From the NCBI GenBank assembly GCA_013361525.1, contig JABFXY010000151.1:1-64000 (forward strand): a DNA stretch of 64,000 nt, read 5' to 3'. The position numbers and the translations under genes were made by a program. A model generated the notes under the pieces. The model did no database searches and had not been told where the DNA came from. It saw only the letters and a list, made by a program, of their open reading frames with translations. Positions 26,923 to 36,276 of the stretch are shown here, in pieces. Source of the stretch: Polyangiaceae bacterium (GTDB taxonomy: Bacteria > Myxococcota_A > Polyangia > Polyangiales > Polyangiaceae). Positions within the stretch are counted from its first letter, which is position 1, and every line of letters starts with the position of its first letter.

Positions 26923-27471
26923 CTACTCGGCAGCGAGCGGAAGCTCGACGTCGCTCACCTCGTCCAACCTGCCTGTCGTCTCACGCCGGAGCGCGTCTTC
27001 GAGAAGATCCGCCCAAGCGCGAAGGTATGCGACGACGTTGGCCCGATCCCCATACGCGAGGCCCGTCGTGTTCTTCCCCAACCGCCGAAGCACGGCCTCG
27101 TCGCTGAGCCGCTCGAGGTGTCGGATGTCGTCGGCGCAGAGACCGATCGCGTAGAGAGCCGCGAACACGTCGTCGAGCGGCGCGCCGGTCGCGAGGCAGC
27201 GCGGGTTGTCGGGCTCCCACGCGCCCTCGTCGAGCGCCGGCCGATCGCCGTAGTCGGGAGCCTCGAACGCCGCGGCTTGTTCGCCCCAGTCACCGGGTCG
27301 GCGGAACGCCGCCTCGTAAATCACCACCGGCGGAAGGCGCGTCACGGTCTGCGCCAAGTGACCGCAATTGCAATGGGCGAAGTGCGACCATTGATAGCGA
27401 GCGGTCGATTGAGCCAGGCGGTCGGCCGTTTCGCGGAGCGCGAGCACGAGGGTCGTGGTGGGACGAGCCAT
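26923..27471 (-). CDS. Unknown protein with a possible metal-binding HxxHCxCGH motif
   Basis: 182 aa, no signal peptide, mostly helical. An early motif HFAHCNCGHL (His30, His33, Cys34, Cys36, His38) looks like a metal site. The rest holds acidic loops (APDYGDRPALDEGAWEPDNPRC) and a helix pair with GLAYGDRANVVAYLRAWADLL. I do not recognise the family. It starts with ATG at 27471 and is flanked by lipoprotein genes on the same strand with 50-70 bp gaps. Confidence 0.75.
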   Translation of the reverse strand: MARPTTTLVLALRETADRLAQSTARYQWSHFAHCNCGHLAQTVTRLPPVVIYEAAFRRPGDWGEQAAAFEAPDYGDRPALDEGAWEPDNPRCLATGAPLDDVFAALYAIGLCADDIRHLERLSDEAVLRRLGKNTTGLAYGDRANVVAYLRAWADLLEDALRRETTGRLDEVSDVELPLAAE

Positions 27472-27521
27472 AGCCCGATCGTACCCACTCTTTCGCTCCG
27501 TGCCCGCAACCGACGAGCCGA

Positions 27522-28247
27522 TTACTCCGCGCCGCTTTCAGGAGCGTTCACGGCTTCGAGCTCCACGGTGCCGGTCACCTCGAGCCCCTCGACGGTGATC
27601 GTGAACTTGCCCTCGGCGGAGGGCGTGACGTCGCGACATGCCTGGCCGGGATCGAGCACCGAGAGCGAGACGGCGCCGTCGGCGGACATCGAGAGCGAAT
27701 CGTCCGCATAGAGCGCAGTGCCGGCTTCGTCCCGCGCGACGGCGCACACGCGAGCCGGCTGGCCGACGACGAACGGCGCATCGAGGGGGAAGATTTCGAT
27801 CGACGCGGGTCGTGCGACGCCGACCTCGAAGCTCGTGATGGTGCGGCCCGCTTCGCGCACGAGGAGGCGCCCGCCACCGGGGCCGCCGCGAACGCGCACT
27901 TTGACGTAGGTGTTGTCGTCGTCCGAGCAGGCAGCCTCGGGCTCTGCGAGCAGCTCGATCTGCCCGGCGGCTTCGATATCCAGCGATGCGCTTTCGTCCT
28001 CGAGCGACGCGAGCGGCACCTCGATCATCAGGCCCTCCTCCGCGCCCTCCGCGAGCGTGCTGGGCTTCACCATTTGGTGGGTGCCGCGGAGCGAGCCGTT
28101 GCCGTCGTCCGCGACGACCCCGGATTCGTAGCCTGCCGTATCGAGGCACTCGATGGACTCGTCGATGTCATCGAGAACCGAGGAGCAACCGGTCGACGAA
28201 GCTGCAACGAGGACGGCGAAAGCGAGAAGGAAGCTCTTCGTATTCAT
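27522..28247 (-). CDS. Lipoprotein with beta-rich repeats
   Basis: Lipobox VLVAASSTGC, then 220 residues of alternating beta pattern (GQIELLAEPEAACSDDDNTYVKVRVRGG, GRLLVREAGRTITSFEVGV, GKFTITVEGLEVTGTVELEAV) suggesting Ig-like domains. Three Cys beyond the lipobox. 241 aa, ATG at 28247. Function unknown. The 217 bp between it and the gene at 28465 hold nothing I can identify. Confidence 0.75.
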   Translation of the reverse strand: MNTKSFLLAFAVLVAASSTGCSSVLDDIDESIECLDTAGYESGVVADDGNGSLRGTHQMVKPSTLAEGAEEGLMIEVPLASLEDESASLDIEAAGQIELLAEPEAACSDDDNTYVKVRVRGGPGGGRLLVREAGRTITSFEVGVARPASIEIFPLDAPFVVGQPARVCAVARDEAGTALYADDSLSMSADGAVSLSVLDPGQACRDVTPSAEGKFTITVEGLEVTGTVELEAVNAPESGAE

Positions 28248-28464
28248 GGTGACCGCGACAAAGCACCGCGCGTGCCGCAGCTGCGTTTCGCGATGATTGT
28301 CGTCCGAGCGCGCTCGTCGCGGGCCTGATCACCGAGCGAAACGAACGCTGCGCGGCCCGCGACCATGATCCGCGCGTCGCGACCCCGCGACGAAATCCCG
28401 AGCGCAGAGATTCGAGCCGACGCAAAAATCTGCGTCGACCGGCGATTGGCGCGCGCGGCCGGTG

Positions 28465-30204
28465 TCAGCGGTGCGAGAGCGGCCGGGCGCGCGTCGCGAT
28501 CACCTCGCCCGCTGCGAGGAGCGTCTTCGGGCTGCTCGCGCGAGGCAACAGCGGTGCGACGGCGGCAAGGTTCCCGTGAGGTCGGAGAAGCCGCCGCAAG
28601 GAGTCGTGCCCGAGGCGGGCGAGGACGAGCGCCGCGGCTTGCTCACGCGTGAGCGCCGCCGCAGAGAGGGTCAGCCGCGCAAACGAGTCGTCGTCGCCGC
28701 CTCGAAGCTGGCGCTCGACCGCCTCGGCGAGGAGGCGTGCGCGCAAGGACGCGTCGGCGACGTATGGCACCACGGTCGCGCGCACCTCGACGGCACTGAC
28801 GTCGTCGAGCCCCTCGAGGATGGCCTCGAGGAGCGTCGGGGACGCGGCGAAGTGACGCGGATGGGCAATCGCGAGGGACGCGCGCTCGAACGGCGAGGCC
28901 GCGAGAGCCGCCTCGACAGCGGCCGCGGAGAGCTCGGACGGCGGGGCGGCGTCTCGTTGGACGTCGACGACCCCGAATGACGACTCGATCGCATCGATGT
29001 CGCTCGCGATCTCTTCGCGACCGCGGATCGAGTCGAGCTCGCGTCGGATCAGCGCTTCGAACGGCGCGCGATGATCGGGAACGACCTTCGCAAGCTCGGC
29101 TAGGCCTTGGGCTCGCGTGAGCTCCAGCATCGGCGATTCGAGCGTCGCGGGCTCGGCCGTGTTTGCGACCGAGACGGCTTCGACGATGGTGGCTTCGAGC
29201 AGATCCGAGAAGGCCGCTTCGCCGCGCGGTTCGAGCCATCGCTCTGCGGCGAGACGGCGCACGCGGCGAACATCGGCGCTGAAACCGATCGGTCCGTCGG
29301 GGTCGAGATGCCACGCGGCAAACCAACCTGCGGAGAGGAGAACCCGACAACACTCGAGAGGCGCGTCGGTTTCGCTCGCGTGCGATCCGCCGGCGCGAAC
29401 TGCGTAGCGGGCCACGGCATCGGGAGCGACGACCCCGGACCCGACCTGGGCAGCGAGCTCGAGCGATCGCGTCGCGAGGCGCGTAACGGCGTCGCCGACC
29501 TTCGCGGCGTCGGTCGCGAGGAGCGCGCGGCGTGTTTCGTCAGGCGCCGGAACAATGGCCTCTGCCGCTTCGCCCAGGCCGAGCGCGGCAAAATCCTCCG
29601 CGGACAGCGCCTCGAGGATCGCCGCGGCAATCGGCGACGCCACCGGCGCGCCCGATGCGACAGCGGCCGCGTGTGAGGCACCACCGACGTCGATGCGGTC
29701 GACCGAAAGCCGCGCAAAGATCCCCTCGGGCACCGGCGCCGTCGACTCGACGAGGACCACGTGTGCGAACTGCACCGCGGTCGCGAGGAAGGCCTGCCAA
29801 TCCTCCGGCGCCGGATCTGCGAGCGCGCCGAGGTCGTCCAGAACGAGCACGGACAGGGCTCGATCCGGTGCGTCTTCGTCGGGCCCGAGCGCGGCGAGAA
29901 AGCCCAGGGCTCGGCTCCACAGAGCCCCCACTCCATCCGGTTTTTCCTCCTCGTCGGACGGCTCTTCCCCGATTGCATCGGCGAGCGCGGCGCCGAGCGC
30001 GACGAGCGCATGCCATTCGATGCGGGTGCTGGCGGCGTGGGATACGCGAAGGCGCGGCGTCACGGCTCCTGCCCGCGAGCGCGCGCCGATCCACGCATCC
30101 AGCGCCGCGTGAGCATCGCGATGTCGGGCGTCGACGATCAGGATCGAAGGTGGATGCGCGACCCAACCATCGAGCCTCGAAGCGAGATCGGCCGCGACCC
30201 GCAT
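28465..30204 (-). CDS. 579-aa unknown protein immediately downstream of the Rhs toxin
   Basis: Soluble, Ala/Leu/Asp-rich, mostly helical. The N-terminal third looks like a degenerate NTPase: SILIVDARHRDAHAALDAW resembles a strand-loop without a P-loop, and LSVLVLDDLGALADPAPEDW resembles Walker B. The C-terminal half reads like helical repeats (PHGNLAAVAPLLPRASSPKTLL). No signal peptide. The ATG lies 7 bp after the rhs stop, so it is co-transcribed with rhs. Position suggests an immunity or accessory role, but it is far larger than most immunity proteins. Family not recognised. Confidence 0.75.
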   Translation of the reverse strand: MRVAADLASRLDGWVAHPPSILIVDARHRDAHAALDAWIGARSRAGAVTPRLRVSHAASTRIEWHALVALGAALADAIGEEPSDEEEKPDGVGALWSRALGFLAALGPDEDAPDRALSVLVLDDLGALADPAPEDWQAFLATAVQFAHVVLVESTAPVPEGIFARLSVDRIDVGGASHAAAVASGAPVASPIAAAILEALSAEDFAALGLGEAAEAIVPAPDETRRALLATDAAKVGDAVTRLATRSLELAAQVGSGVVAPDAVARYAVRAGGSHASETDAPLECCRVLLSAGWFAAWHLDPDGPIGFSADVRRVRRLAAERWLEPRGEAAFSDLLEATIVEAVSVANTAEPATLESPMLELTRAQGLAELAKVVPDHRAPFEALIRRELDSIRGREEIASDIDAIESSFGVVDVQRDAAPPSELSAAAVEAALAASPFERASLAIAHPRHFAASPTLLEAILEGLDDVSAVEVRATVVPYVADASLRARLLAEAVERQLRGGDDDSFARLTLSAAALTREQAAALVLARLGHDSLRRLLRPHGNLAAVAPLLPRASSPKTLLAAGEVIATRARPLSHR

Positions 30205-30211
30205 GCCGTCC

Positions 30212-33200
30212 TCAGCGCCGCCCTCGGCCTGGGATCATGGGCCACGTCGGACGCCAATTGCCGGGCTTGCCGTTTCTGGGGTTCACGCCGACGACACCGT
30301 TTTGGATGCCCATCGATTGGAGCATTGCGCTGCATTGCGGGCATGGGTTCTGGCGTCGCGCGTCGTTCTGCCGCGCCGTGGACTTCTCGAAGTCCTCGCG
30401 GTTGCCCTCGAACGTCTCCATCGTCACCTCGCCCTCGTTGAAGCGGCGAGCGATCTCCGCGCGTCGCTGCTCCGGCGTGCCCGTCATGCTGTTGGCCATG
30501 CCGTTGAGCGCGGCGGTCTCGGAGCAAGAGGCGCGCGCGCCCGGCAGCGCAGGGTTGATGTCGGTGGTTCCGCCGCCTGCGGCGAGGTTCTCGCCCGAGT
30601 GCAGGACGCGTCCGGTGCGCGCGCAGCGGATGATGGTGAACATCAACCCGTAAGGGTCGACGAAGCTCGTCGGAGCGTTGTTCGCGTAGGCGAACGGATC
30701 GAGCCCCGCGTCGATGCCGAGCGGATCCGGCGTCGTATAGCGACCTGTCCGAGGGTCGTAGTAGCGATGCCAGTTGTAGTGGAGGCCCGTCTCCTCGTCG
30801 GCGTATTGGCCGAGAACCCTGAGCGGGGTCGGTGGCGTGCCCGAGGCCGCGCCCCAAGCTTCTCTGCGCCACGCAGACGTGACCCTCCCCGTGCGGTCGA
30901 CCAGGCGCTCGGGGGCGCCCGTCGGATCGACGATCATGTGAAGCCAGGGCCCAGCCTCGCGCCCATCCCCGCGGCGAACACCACTGCGCTGTGCCCATGG
31001 CTCGACACCGCCGGGTCCGTAGCAGAACGTCTTGTCCTCCACGACCGAGGCACCATCGGCACCGACGAACGTCTTCTCCTCGTGGATGATCGTCGTCGCT
31101 TCCCACACGAAGCGCGTGACCGATTGGAGCGCGGCCTTGCCGTCGCGCAGCGCCAGCACCTGCTTCTTCAGCCGCCGACCAAAGGCGTCGTAGGCGTATT
31201 CGATGCGCCGACCGTCCGGCAGCTCCGTCGTCGCCAGCCGGCCTGCTCGGTAGCTGTGTTTGGTGGTCGAGGTCCGCCCGTCCGGGGTGCGCTCGATCGC
31301 GGCAGTGAGCCGCTTGGCGTCGTCGTAGACGTATTCGATCGCGCCGTTCCGCTCGAGCGTGCCGCCCGGCCCGTAGCTGCGCCCGGGCGCGCCTTGGGCG
31401 GCGTCGTGCGGTCGGCCTCCCGCGTCGTAGCGGAACAGCTGCGCTTGCAGCCTCGACGGCACGGCGCGCAGGAGCCTGCCGAGCGGGTCGTACGTGTACT
31501 CGGTCGAGCCGCCTGCGCCGTCCCAGGCGCTGACGAGCTCGTCGCCGACGAATTGAAAACGCTGGTCTACGGTAACGCCGCGCGGCGAATCTCCGACCCA
31601 ATCTGGCTCGCCGGCCGCGGTGGCGCCCGGCATGAACACGCGGCGTCCGCTCAGCCGGCCCAACGGGTCGTAGCGTGTGTCGATTCGGCCGCCACCGGGC
31701 AGCTCCCGCGCAATCTCGCGGTCCAACGCATCGACCCGCACGCGCACCCGCTCTTCGCGGTCGAGCAGCACGTCGAGAAATTCGCCCTTCGGATCACGCT
31801 CGACGTGGAGCGAGTGTCCAAACGAAGTCGTGAGACGAGCGAGCCTCGCCATGTCGTCGTAGTCGACCGCGACCTCCATCGGCTCGCCGTCGACGACCTG
31901 CGTCTCGCGAACGATCCAACCGATCGGATTGCGCTGGAACGTGAGCTGCGTGTCGGGCGTCGTCGCGGCAACGATGTCACCGCGCGTGTCGTAGACGAAC
32001 ATCTCGCTCGCACCGTCCGCATGCTCGCGCTTGCAAACGCGACCGAGGAGATCTCGCTCGAACGTCACGCGCTCGCCTCGCTCCCCCTTTTGCACCACGC
32101 GGCCCAGCAGATCGTATCGATACGAAATGGTCCTGCCGTCGAAGGTGCGCTCCGTCGTGACCTGCCCGTCGCTCCGGCGTTCGAAGCGGTGCTCTTCGCC
32201 TGCCGCGTTGCGAATGCGCGTCATGCGCCCTTCGCGGTCATAGTAGAAGCGCGTTTCGTCGCCGGTCGGGCCGAGCACGAAATGGAGCCGGCCCGCGAGC
32301 CCGTATTGCATCTCGGTGCGGCCGCGAGCGTCCACGACCGACGCGAGGTTGCCGTCCCGGTCGTAGCTGTATTGGCGGCGGCTGCCGTCCTCTTCTTGGA
32401 TCCCGACGAGGTGACCGCGATCGGACCAGGTGAACGATCGCGTCGAGCCCATCGGGTCGGTCGAGCGCGTGCAACGCCCCCAACCGTCGTACCCGTACGT
32501 GTGAACGCCACGCGGATCGCGCTTCTCGATCAGGTTGGCGTGGCAATCGTAGACGAAGGTCGTTCGCGTTCCGTCGGGTCCGATCGTCGCGGTGGTGAGG
32601 CCGCGCCGATCGACCTCCACTTGAAAGAGCCGATCGATCGGGTCGCGGAACGAGAAGCCGCGGGCGGTTTGGTGCACCTCGGTGAGGCCGCCGGCAGGAT
32701 CGATCACACGACGAATGTCGCCGTTCGGCTCCCTATCGATCCGCGTCGTGTTGCCGAGGGCATTTTGAATGCGGATCTCGCGCCCGCGAAGGTCACGCTC
32801 CCAACGTGTCGTCGCGCCGAGCGGATCCGTGAAGCTCGTGAGGAAACCTCGGTCGTCGAAGGTGCGGGTGTACACGCGCCCGCCCGAGACGAGTTTGTCG
32901 AACTTGCCGTGCTCGTTGACGACGCCCCGCTGCACGTTGACCGAGTCGATCGCTTCACGATGCTCGCCGGGACCGAACTGCAGCTTCACGTGAAGCACAC
33001 CCCGCGCGGTCGTCGCGGCATCTGCGAGGACCGCGGGCGTATCCGGATCGAGCGAGGGGTCCGGCGCGCCGTCGACGCCCTCGCCCCACGTCTCGACGCA
33101 GCGTCCTTCGGCGTCGTAGACGTACCGAAATACCGTCCCACCAGGGCGCTGCATCGCCGTCAGTCGATGCTGCTCGTCGTATGTGAACGACGTCTCGAAG

Positions 33201-34063
33201 CCTTCGGCGTCACGAGACGAGACGAGCCGATCGTGCTCGTCGTAGACGAACGACGCGACGACGAGAAACCCGCTCGGATGGGTGGGGTGGCTCACCTCGA
33301 TGGCCGCAGCGTGGCCGTCCGCCCCGCTGGGAAAGCGAACCTCGCGGCCCACCGGATCCACGATCCGCGCGAGCGCACCGCACACGTAGTGGAGGGTGAA
33401 GCGGTTGTCGTGTCGATCCGCGAGCGCGGTCACGACGTAGCGGCCGGCGTCACCGATCGGCTCGAAGAGGAACCGCTGGTTGTTCGGTAGATCGAGCGCG
33501 AGCCCGGAAGGCTCGCGGTGGATCAGCCACCCGTGAGGCCCGAGAACCGCCTCGCCGGGAACCGCGCGCGGAAGCTCCACGACGGTACCCTCCGGTGTTC
33601 GGACCAGCATCGAGTCGCGCCCTTCCTCGATGGACCAACCGAACGTGTGCGAGAAGCCGAGGCCGAAGCCGAGATCGACCTTGCGTGCATCGGTCGAGTA
33701 CGAACGAGAAAAGCGAAGCGGGAATGCACCGCCGAGCACGACGTCGTCGAAGGGCGTCGTGAACACGCGACCCGTCGCAAAGTCCACCGGGTCGCCCTGC
33801 GCGCTCGAGCCGCTCGATGTGGAGCTTCCGTGATGGTTCGGACAACCTCCGCCGTCGCCGCCACCTCCGCCGCAGTTCGCGCCGCGGCCGTCGCCTCCTG
33901 CGCCGTCACCGCTGCCGTTACCGCCGCCGGGGCCGTTGCCGTTGCCGTTGCCTGCACCATTGCCGGAGCCGCCTCCGCCGTCACCGCCTCCGGCGAGGAC
34001 GGCGATGCTCGGACACATGCCAGGGATCGGCGGGATGTTGGGGACGGGTGCAGTTCGGGCCAT
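30212..34063 (-). CDS. Rhs polymorphic toxin with C-terminal deaminase-like domain
   Basis: 1283 aa. A short N-terminus (MARTAPVPNIPPIPGM) and a Gly/Asn-rich linker precede the Rhs shell, which begins at DPVDFATGRVFTTPF and carries many YD repeats (YDRDGNLASVVDARGR type). The conserved boundary YYDPRTGRYTTPDPLG ... VDPYGL near 1150 marks the start of the variable toxin. The last 130 residues contain SCSETAALN (Cys1180, Glu1182) and NPCPQC (Cys1241, Cys1244), the zinc and catalytic pattern of cytidine-deaminase-fold toxins, closest by pattern to YwqJ-like deaminases. Likely a contact-dependent secreted effector. Partner gene 7 bp downstream. Confidence 0.9.
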   Translation of the reverse strand: MARTAPVPNIPPIPGMCPSIAVLAGGGDGGGGSGNGAGNGNGNGPGGGNGSGDGAGGDGRGANCGGGGGDGGGCPNHHGSSTSSGSSAQGDPVDFATGRVFTTPFDDVVLGGAFPLRFSRSYSTDARKVDLGFGLGFSHTFGWSIEEGRDSMLVRTPEGTVVELPRAVPGEAVLGPHGWLIHREPSGLALDLPNNQRFLFEPIGDAGRYVVTALADRHDNRFTLHYVCGALARIVDPVGREVRFPSGADGHAAAIEVSHPTHPSGFLVVASFVYDEHDRLVSSRDAEGFETSFTYDEQHRLTAMQRPGGTVFRYVYDAEGRCVETWGEGVDGAPDPSLDPDTPAVLADAATTARGVLHVKLQFGPGEHREAIDSVNVQRGVVNEHGKFDKLVSGGRVYTRTFDDRGFLTSFTDPLGATTRWERDLRGREIRIQNALGNTTRIDREPNGDIRRVIDPAGGLTEVHQTARGFSFRDPIDRLFQVEVDRRGLTTATIGPDGTRTTFVYDCHANLIEKRDPRGVHTYGYDGWGRCTRSTDPMGSTRSFTWSDRGHLVGIQEEDGSRRQYSYDRDGNLASVVDARGRTEMQYGLAGRLHFVLGPTGDETRFYYDREGRMTRIRNAAGEEHRFERRSDGQVTTERTFDGRTISYRYDLLGRVVQKGERGERVTFERDLLGRVCKREHADGASEMFVYDTRGDIVAATTPDTQLTFQRNPIGWIVRETQVVDGEPMEVAVDYDDMARLARLTTSFGHSLHVERDPKGEFLDVLLDREERVRVRVDALDREIARELPGGGRIDTRYDPLGRLSGRRVFMPGATAAGEPDWVGDSPRGVTVDQRFQFVGDELVSAWDGAGGSTEYTYDPLGRLLRAVPSRLQAQLFRYDAGGRPHDAAQGAPGRSYGPGGTLERNGAIEYVYDDAKRLTAAIERTPDGRTSTTKHSYRAGRLATTELPDGRRIEYAYDAFGRRLKKQVLALRDGKAALQSVTRFVWEATTIIHEEKTFVGADGASVVEDKTFCYGPGGVEPWAQRSGVRRGDGREAGPWLHMIVDPTGAPERLVDRTGRVTSAWRREAWGAASGTPPTPLRVLGQYADEETGLHYNWHRYYDPRTGRYTTPDPLGIDAGLDPFAYANNAPTSFVDPYGLMFTIIRCARTGRVLHSGENLAAGGGTTDINPALPGARASCSETAALNGMANSMTGTPEQRRAEIARRFNEGEVTMETFEGNREDFEKSTARQNDARRQNPCPQCSAMLQSMGIQNGVVGVNPRNGKPGNWRPTWPMIPGRGRR

Positions 34064-34164
34064 GCGTTCGACCGGATCGCAGCCAACGCCAAATGCCGCA
34101 GCGGGTCAAGGAGCGAGGCTGCGAGGAAGCAGCGGCCAAAACGGAGCAATTTTGAGGTGGCGGA

Positions 34165-35103
34165 TCAGTGCTCGCGGCGCGCCGTCGCAATGGCGATCTC
34201 ACGAAGCGTCGTCAGCTCGAACCCCGCTGCACCGATCTCCTCGAGCGCCGCATCCAACGCTTCCCGCCGCGCCTCGAAGGGTCGCGCGAGCTCCGTCACG
34301 TGGCCGACCAAATCGTCGAGACCGTCGGTTCGATCCAGAAAGTCCATCCCGTGCAGCTCGAGGGAGAACGTCGATTCGGCCCTGCAACCTCGCACCAACG
34401 CACGCGCGACCCGCGGGCCGACCGCGCCGAGGCTCGTGCCGATGACCGGTAAGCGCGCGCCCGGTGTCACGCGCATCGGGATCTCGATCAGCCGACGCGT
34501 GCCGCGGATCCAATGCGGGCGGCCCGGTCGATACGGCTCGGTCGGGCCGAGCTGCGCGCGAGCGGGCCCGACGATCGAAGAGGACCTCCGGCCGGTCGTG
34601 AAGATGGCGCCGAGAGCCGCTAGCTTGGCGACGTAATACGCTGGCGACGGAAGCAGCGACGCGTCGAAGAGCGCGCCCGCTTCCTCGAGCACGTCGAGGA
34701 CATCGTCGCTCAGCGTATAGCCGGGCGCGCGGAAGCCTTGCGGTCGCTTGCCGAGGCGGCGCTCGATCGTTTCGAAGCTCCCCTCGATCTCGCGGCGGAT
34801 CGCGTCGCGTCCGAGCCGCACGAGGTCGTACGGATGCGACATCGAGTGGCTCTCGACGACGTGCCCTTCCGAGATCGCGCCCTTGAGCACGTCCGCGTTC
34901 GCGTCGATCCGAAGGTCGTCGCCGACCACGAAGAACGTCAGCACCAAATCGCGGCGCTTCGCGAACGCGAGCGCCCGCGGCACCGCCCATTCGAAAACGG
35001 CACGGGCCGCTCGCCCCCCCTGCTCGGGGAACGGCAGCCCGTGAATCGCGCGGTAATGGTGGACCTCGTCGAGGTCGATCGAAACCGCGGCGAGCTTTTC
35101 CAA
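34165..35103 (-). CDS. Polysaccharide deacetylase family protein
   Basis: NodB-like fold: VSIDLDEVHHY gives the metal-binding Asp, GHVVESHSMSHPYDL gives the two His, RAPGYTLSDDVLDVLEEAG is motif 3 and SLELHGMDF a later His motif. 312 aa. The start is TTG at 35103, only 2 bp after the tsf stop (CTG-AGT-TTG); no ATG fits. It is likely translationally coupled to tsf. Substrate is unknown; deacetylation of peptidoglycan or another envelope glycan is an inference from the family. Confidence 0.88.
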   Translation of the reverse strand: MEKLAAVSIDLDEVHHYRAIHGLPFPEQGGRAARAVFEWAVPRALAFAKRRDLVLTFFVVGDDLRIDANADVLKGAISEGHVVESHSMSHPYDLVRLGRDAIRREIEGSFETIERRLGKRPQGFRAPGYTLSDDVLDVLEEAGALFDASLLPSPAYYVAKLAALGAIFTTGRRSSSIVGPARAQLGPTEPYRPGRPHWIRGTRRLIEIPMRVTPGARLPVIGTSLGAVGPRVARALVRGCRAESTFSLELHGMDFLDRTDGLDDLVGHVTELARPFEARREALDAALEEIGAAGFELTTLREIAIATARREH

Positions 35104-35105
35104 AC

Positions 35106-36041
35106 TCAGCTCTGCTGAGCCATTTTCGCGACCTCGTCGGCGAAGTTCTCTTCCTTCTTGGAGAGACCCTCACCGCGCTCGAAGCGCACGAACTTCGCGA
35201 GCGTGACCGTTCCGCCAGCTGCCTTGCCGGCGGCCTCGCGGAGCTTGTCGATGGTCTGGCCCGGCGTCACGACCGACTCCTGCTCGAGGAGCGTGACCTC
35301 GGAGTACCACTTCACGAGCTTGCCCTCGATGATCTTGGGCCACGCCGCTTCCGGCTTCGGCTTCGGATCCTCGCGCATCTGACCCTCGTAGATCGCGCGC
35401 TGCTTCGCGATGTCGGCCTCGCCGATCTCCTCGCGCTTGAGGACGAGCGGCGTCATCGCGGCGATCTGCATCGCGGTGTCCTCCGCGAACTTCTGAACCT
35501 CCGCGTGGTTCGCGACGGCATCGCTGTCCGTCTCGATCGCGAGGAGGACGCCGATCTTGCCGCCGAGGTGCACGTACGAAACACAGAAGCCGCTCTTGCC
35601 GGCCGGAACCGCGAGGCGCTCCCAGCGGCGCACGTCGATCTTCTCGCCGATCTTCGCCGTGAGCTCCGACGCGACGTCCGCGACGGTCTTGCCACCGAGG
35701 TCGGCCTTCGTGAGGTCCGAGCCCGCCGGCGCCTTGACGGCGATGCCCATCACGTCACCGACGAACTTCTGGAAGCCCTCGCTGCGCGCGGCGAAGTCCG
35801 TCTGGATGTTGATCTCGACGATCGTCGCCTCGCGACGATCCTGAGAGACAGCCGCCCGCACTTCCCCTTCGGTCGCAACCGCAGAGGCGCGCTTGGCGCT
35901 CTTGGCGAGACCCTTCTTCAGGATGATCTCGACCGCCTTCTCCATGTCGCCGGAGGCTTCGACGAGCGCGTTCTTGCAGTCGCTCATACCGGCTTGGGTG
36001 CGTTCACGGAGCTCTTTGATCGCTTGGGGGGTGACGGACAT
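35106..36041 (-). CDS. tsf: Elongation factor Ts
   Basis: Nucleotide exchange factor for EF-Tu. N-terminal UBA-like domain with the signature LRERTQAGMSDCKNAL (residues 11-26), then TDFAARSEGFQKFV, the counterpart of the family TDFVARN motif. The C-terminal domain includes LVKWYSEVTLLEQESV. 311 aa, normal. The ATG at 36041 is preceded by CAGGAAC. Downstream of rpsB with a 235-bp gap containing an inverted-repeat element. Confidence 0.97.
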   Translation of the reverse strand: MSVTPQAIKELRERTQAGMSDCKNALVEASGDMEKAVEIILKKGLAKSAKRASAVATEGEVRAAVSQDRREATIVEINIQTDFAARSEGFQKFVGDVMGIAVKAPAGSDLTKADLGGKTVADVASELTAKIGEKIDVRRWERLAVPAGKSGFCVSYVHLGGKIGVLLAIETDSDAVANHAEVQKFAEDTAMQIAAMTPLVLKREEIGEADIAKQRAIYEGQMREDPKPKPEAAWPKIIEGKLVKWYSEVTLLEQESVVTPGQTIDKLREAAGKAAGGTVTLAKFVRFERGEGLSKKEENFADEVAKMAQQS

Positions 36042-36090
36042 GACGTTGTTCCTGCTTTCGAGTGGCTAGAGACGTTGGGCGCCGCGAGAC

Positions 36091-36255
36091 GAGAGGGCTC
36101 GCCAAGGGCGCCAAGAGCAGAGGAGGAAGAAGAGGTTTGAGGTCGACCGCCAGGGCGCCGGGAGCTACCGAGAAATGTGCTGCGTAGGGCACCGGGGGGA
36201 CCGTGCAATCCCCCTTCCAGTCTCTTCTGCCCTTGGCGCCCTTGGCGTTCCTCTG
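36091..36255. repeat. Inverted-repeat element between rpsB and tsf
   Basis: The left arm at 36091-36123 contains GCCAAGGGCGCCAAGAGCAG. The reverse complement of 36224-36255 contains GCCAAGGGCGCCAAGGGCAG. The flanks also match (GAGAGG versus CAGAGG). The arms are about 100 bp apart inside the rpsB-tsf transcription unit, so the mRNA could fold into a long stem. It belongs with the element at 42550-42651 by shared arm sequence. Confidence 0.75.
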
Positions 36256-36276
36256 ATCTCTGAATCGGCGCGCCGA

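Noticed and set aside
30203-33490. 1095-codon plus-strand frame opposite rhs
   Set aside because: Mirrors the repeated Rhs coding sequence; composition is that of an antisense shadow and no domain is seen.
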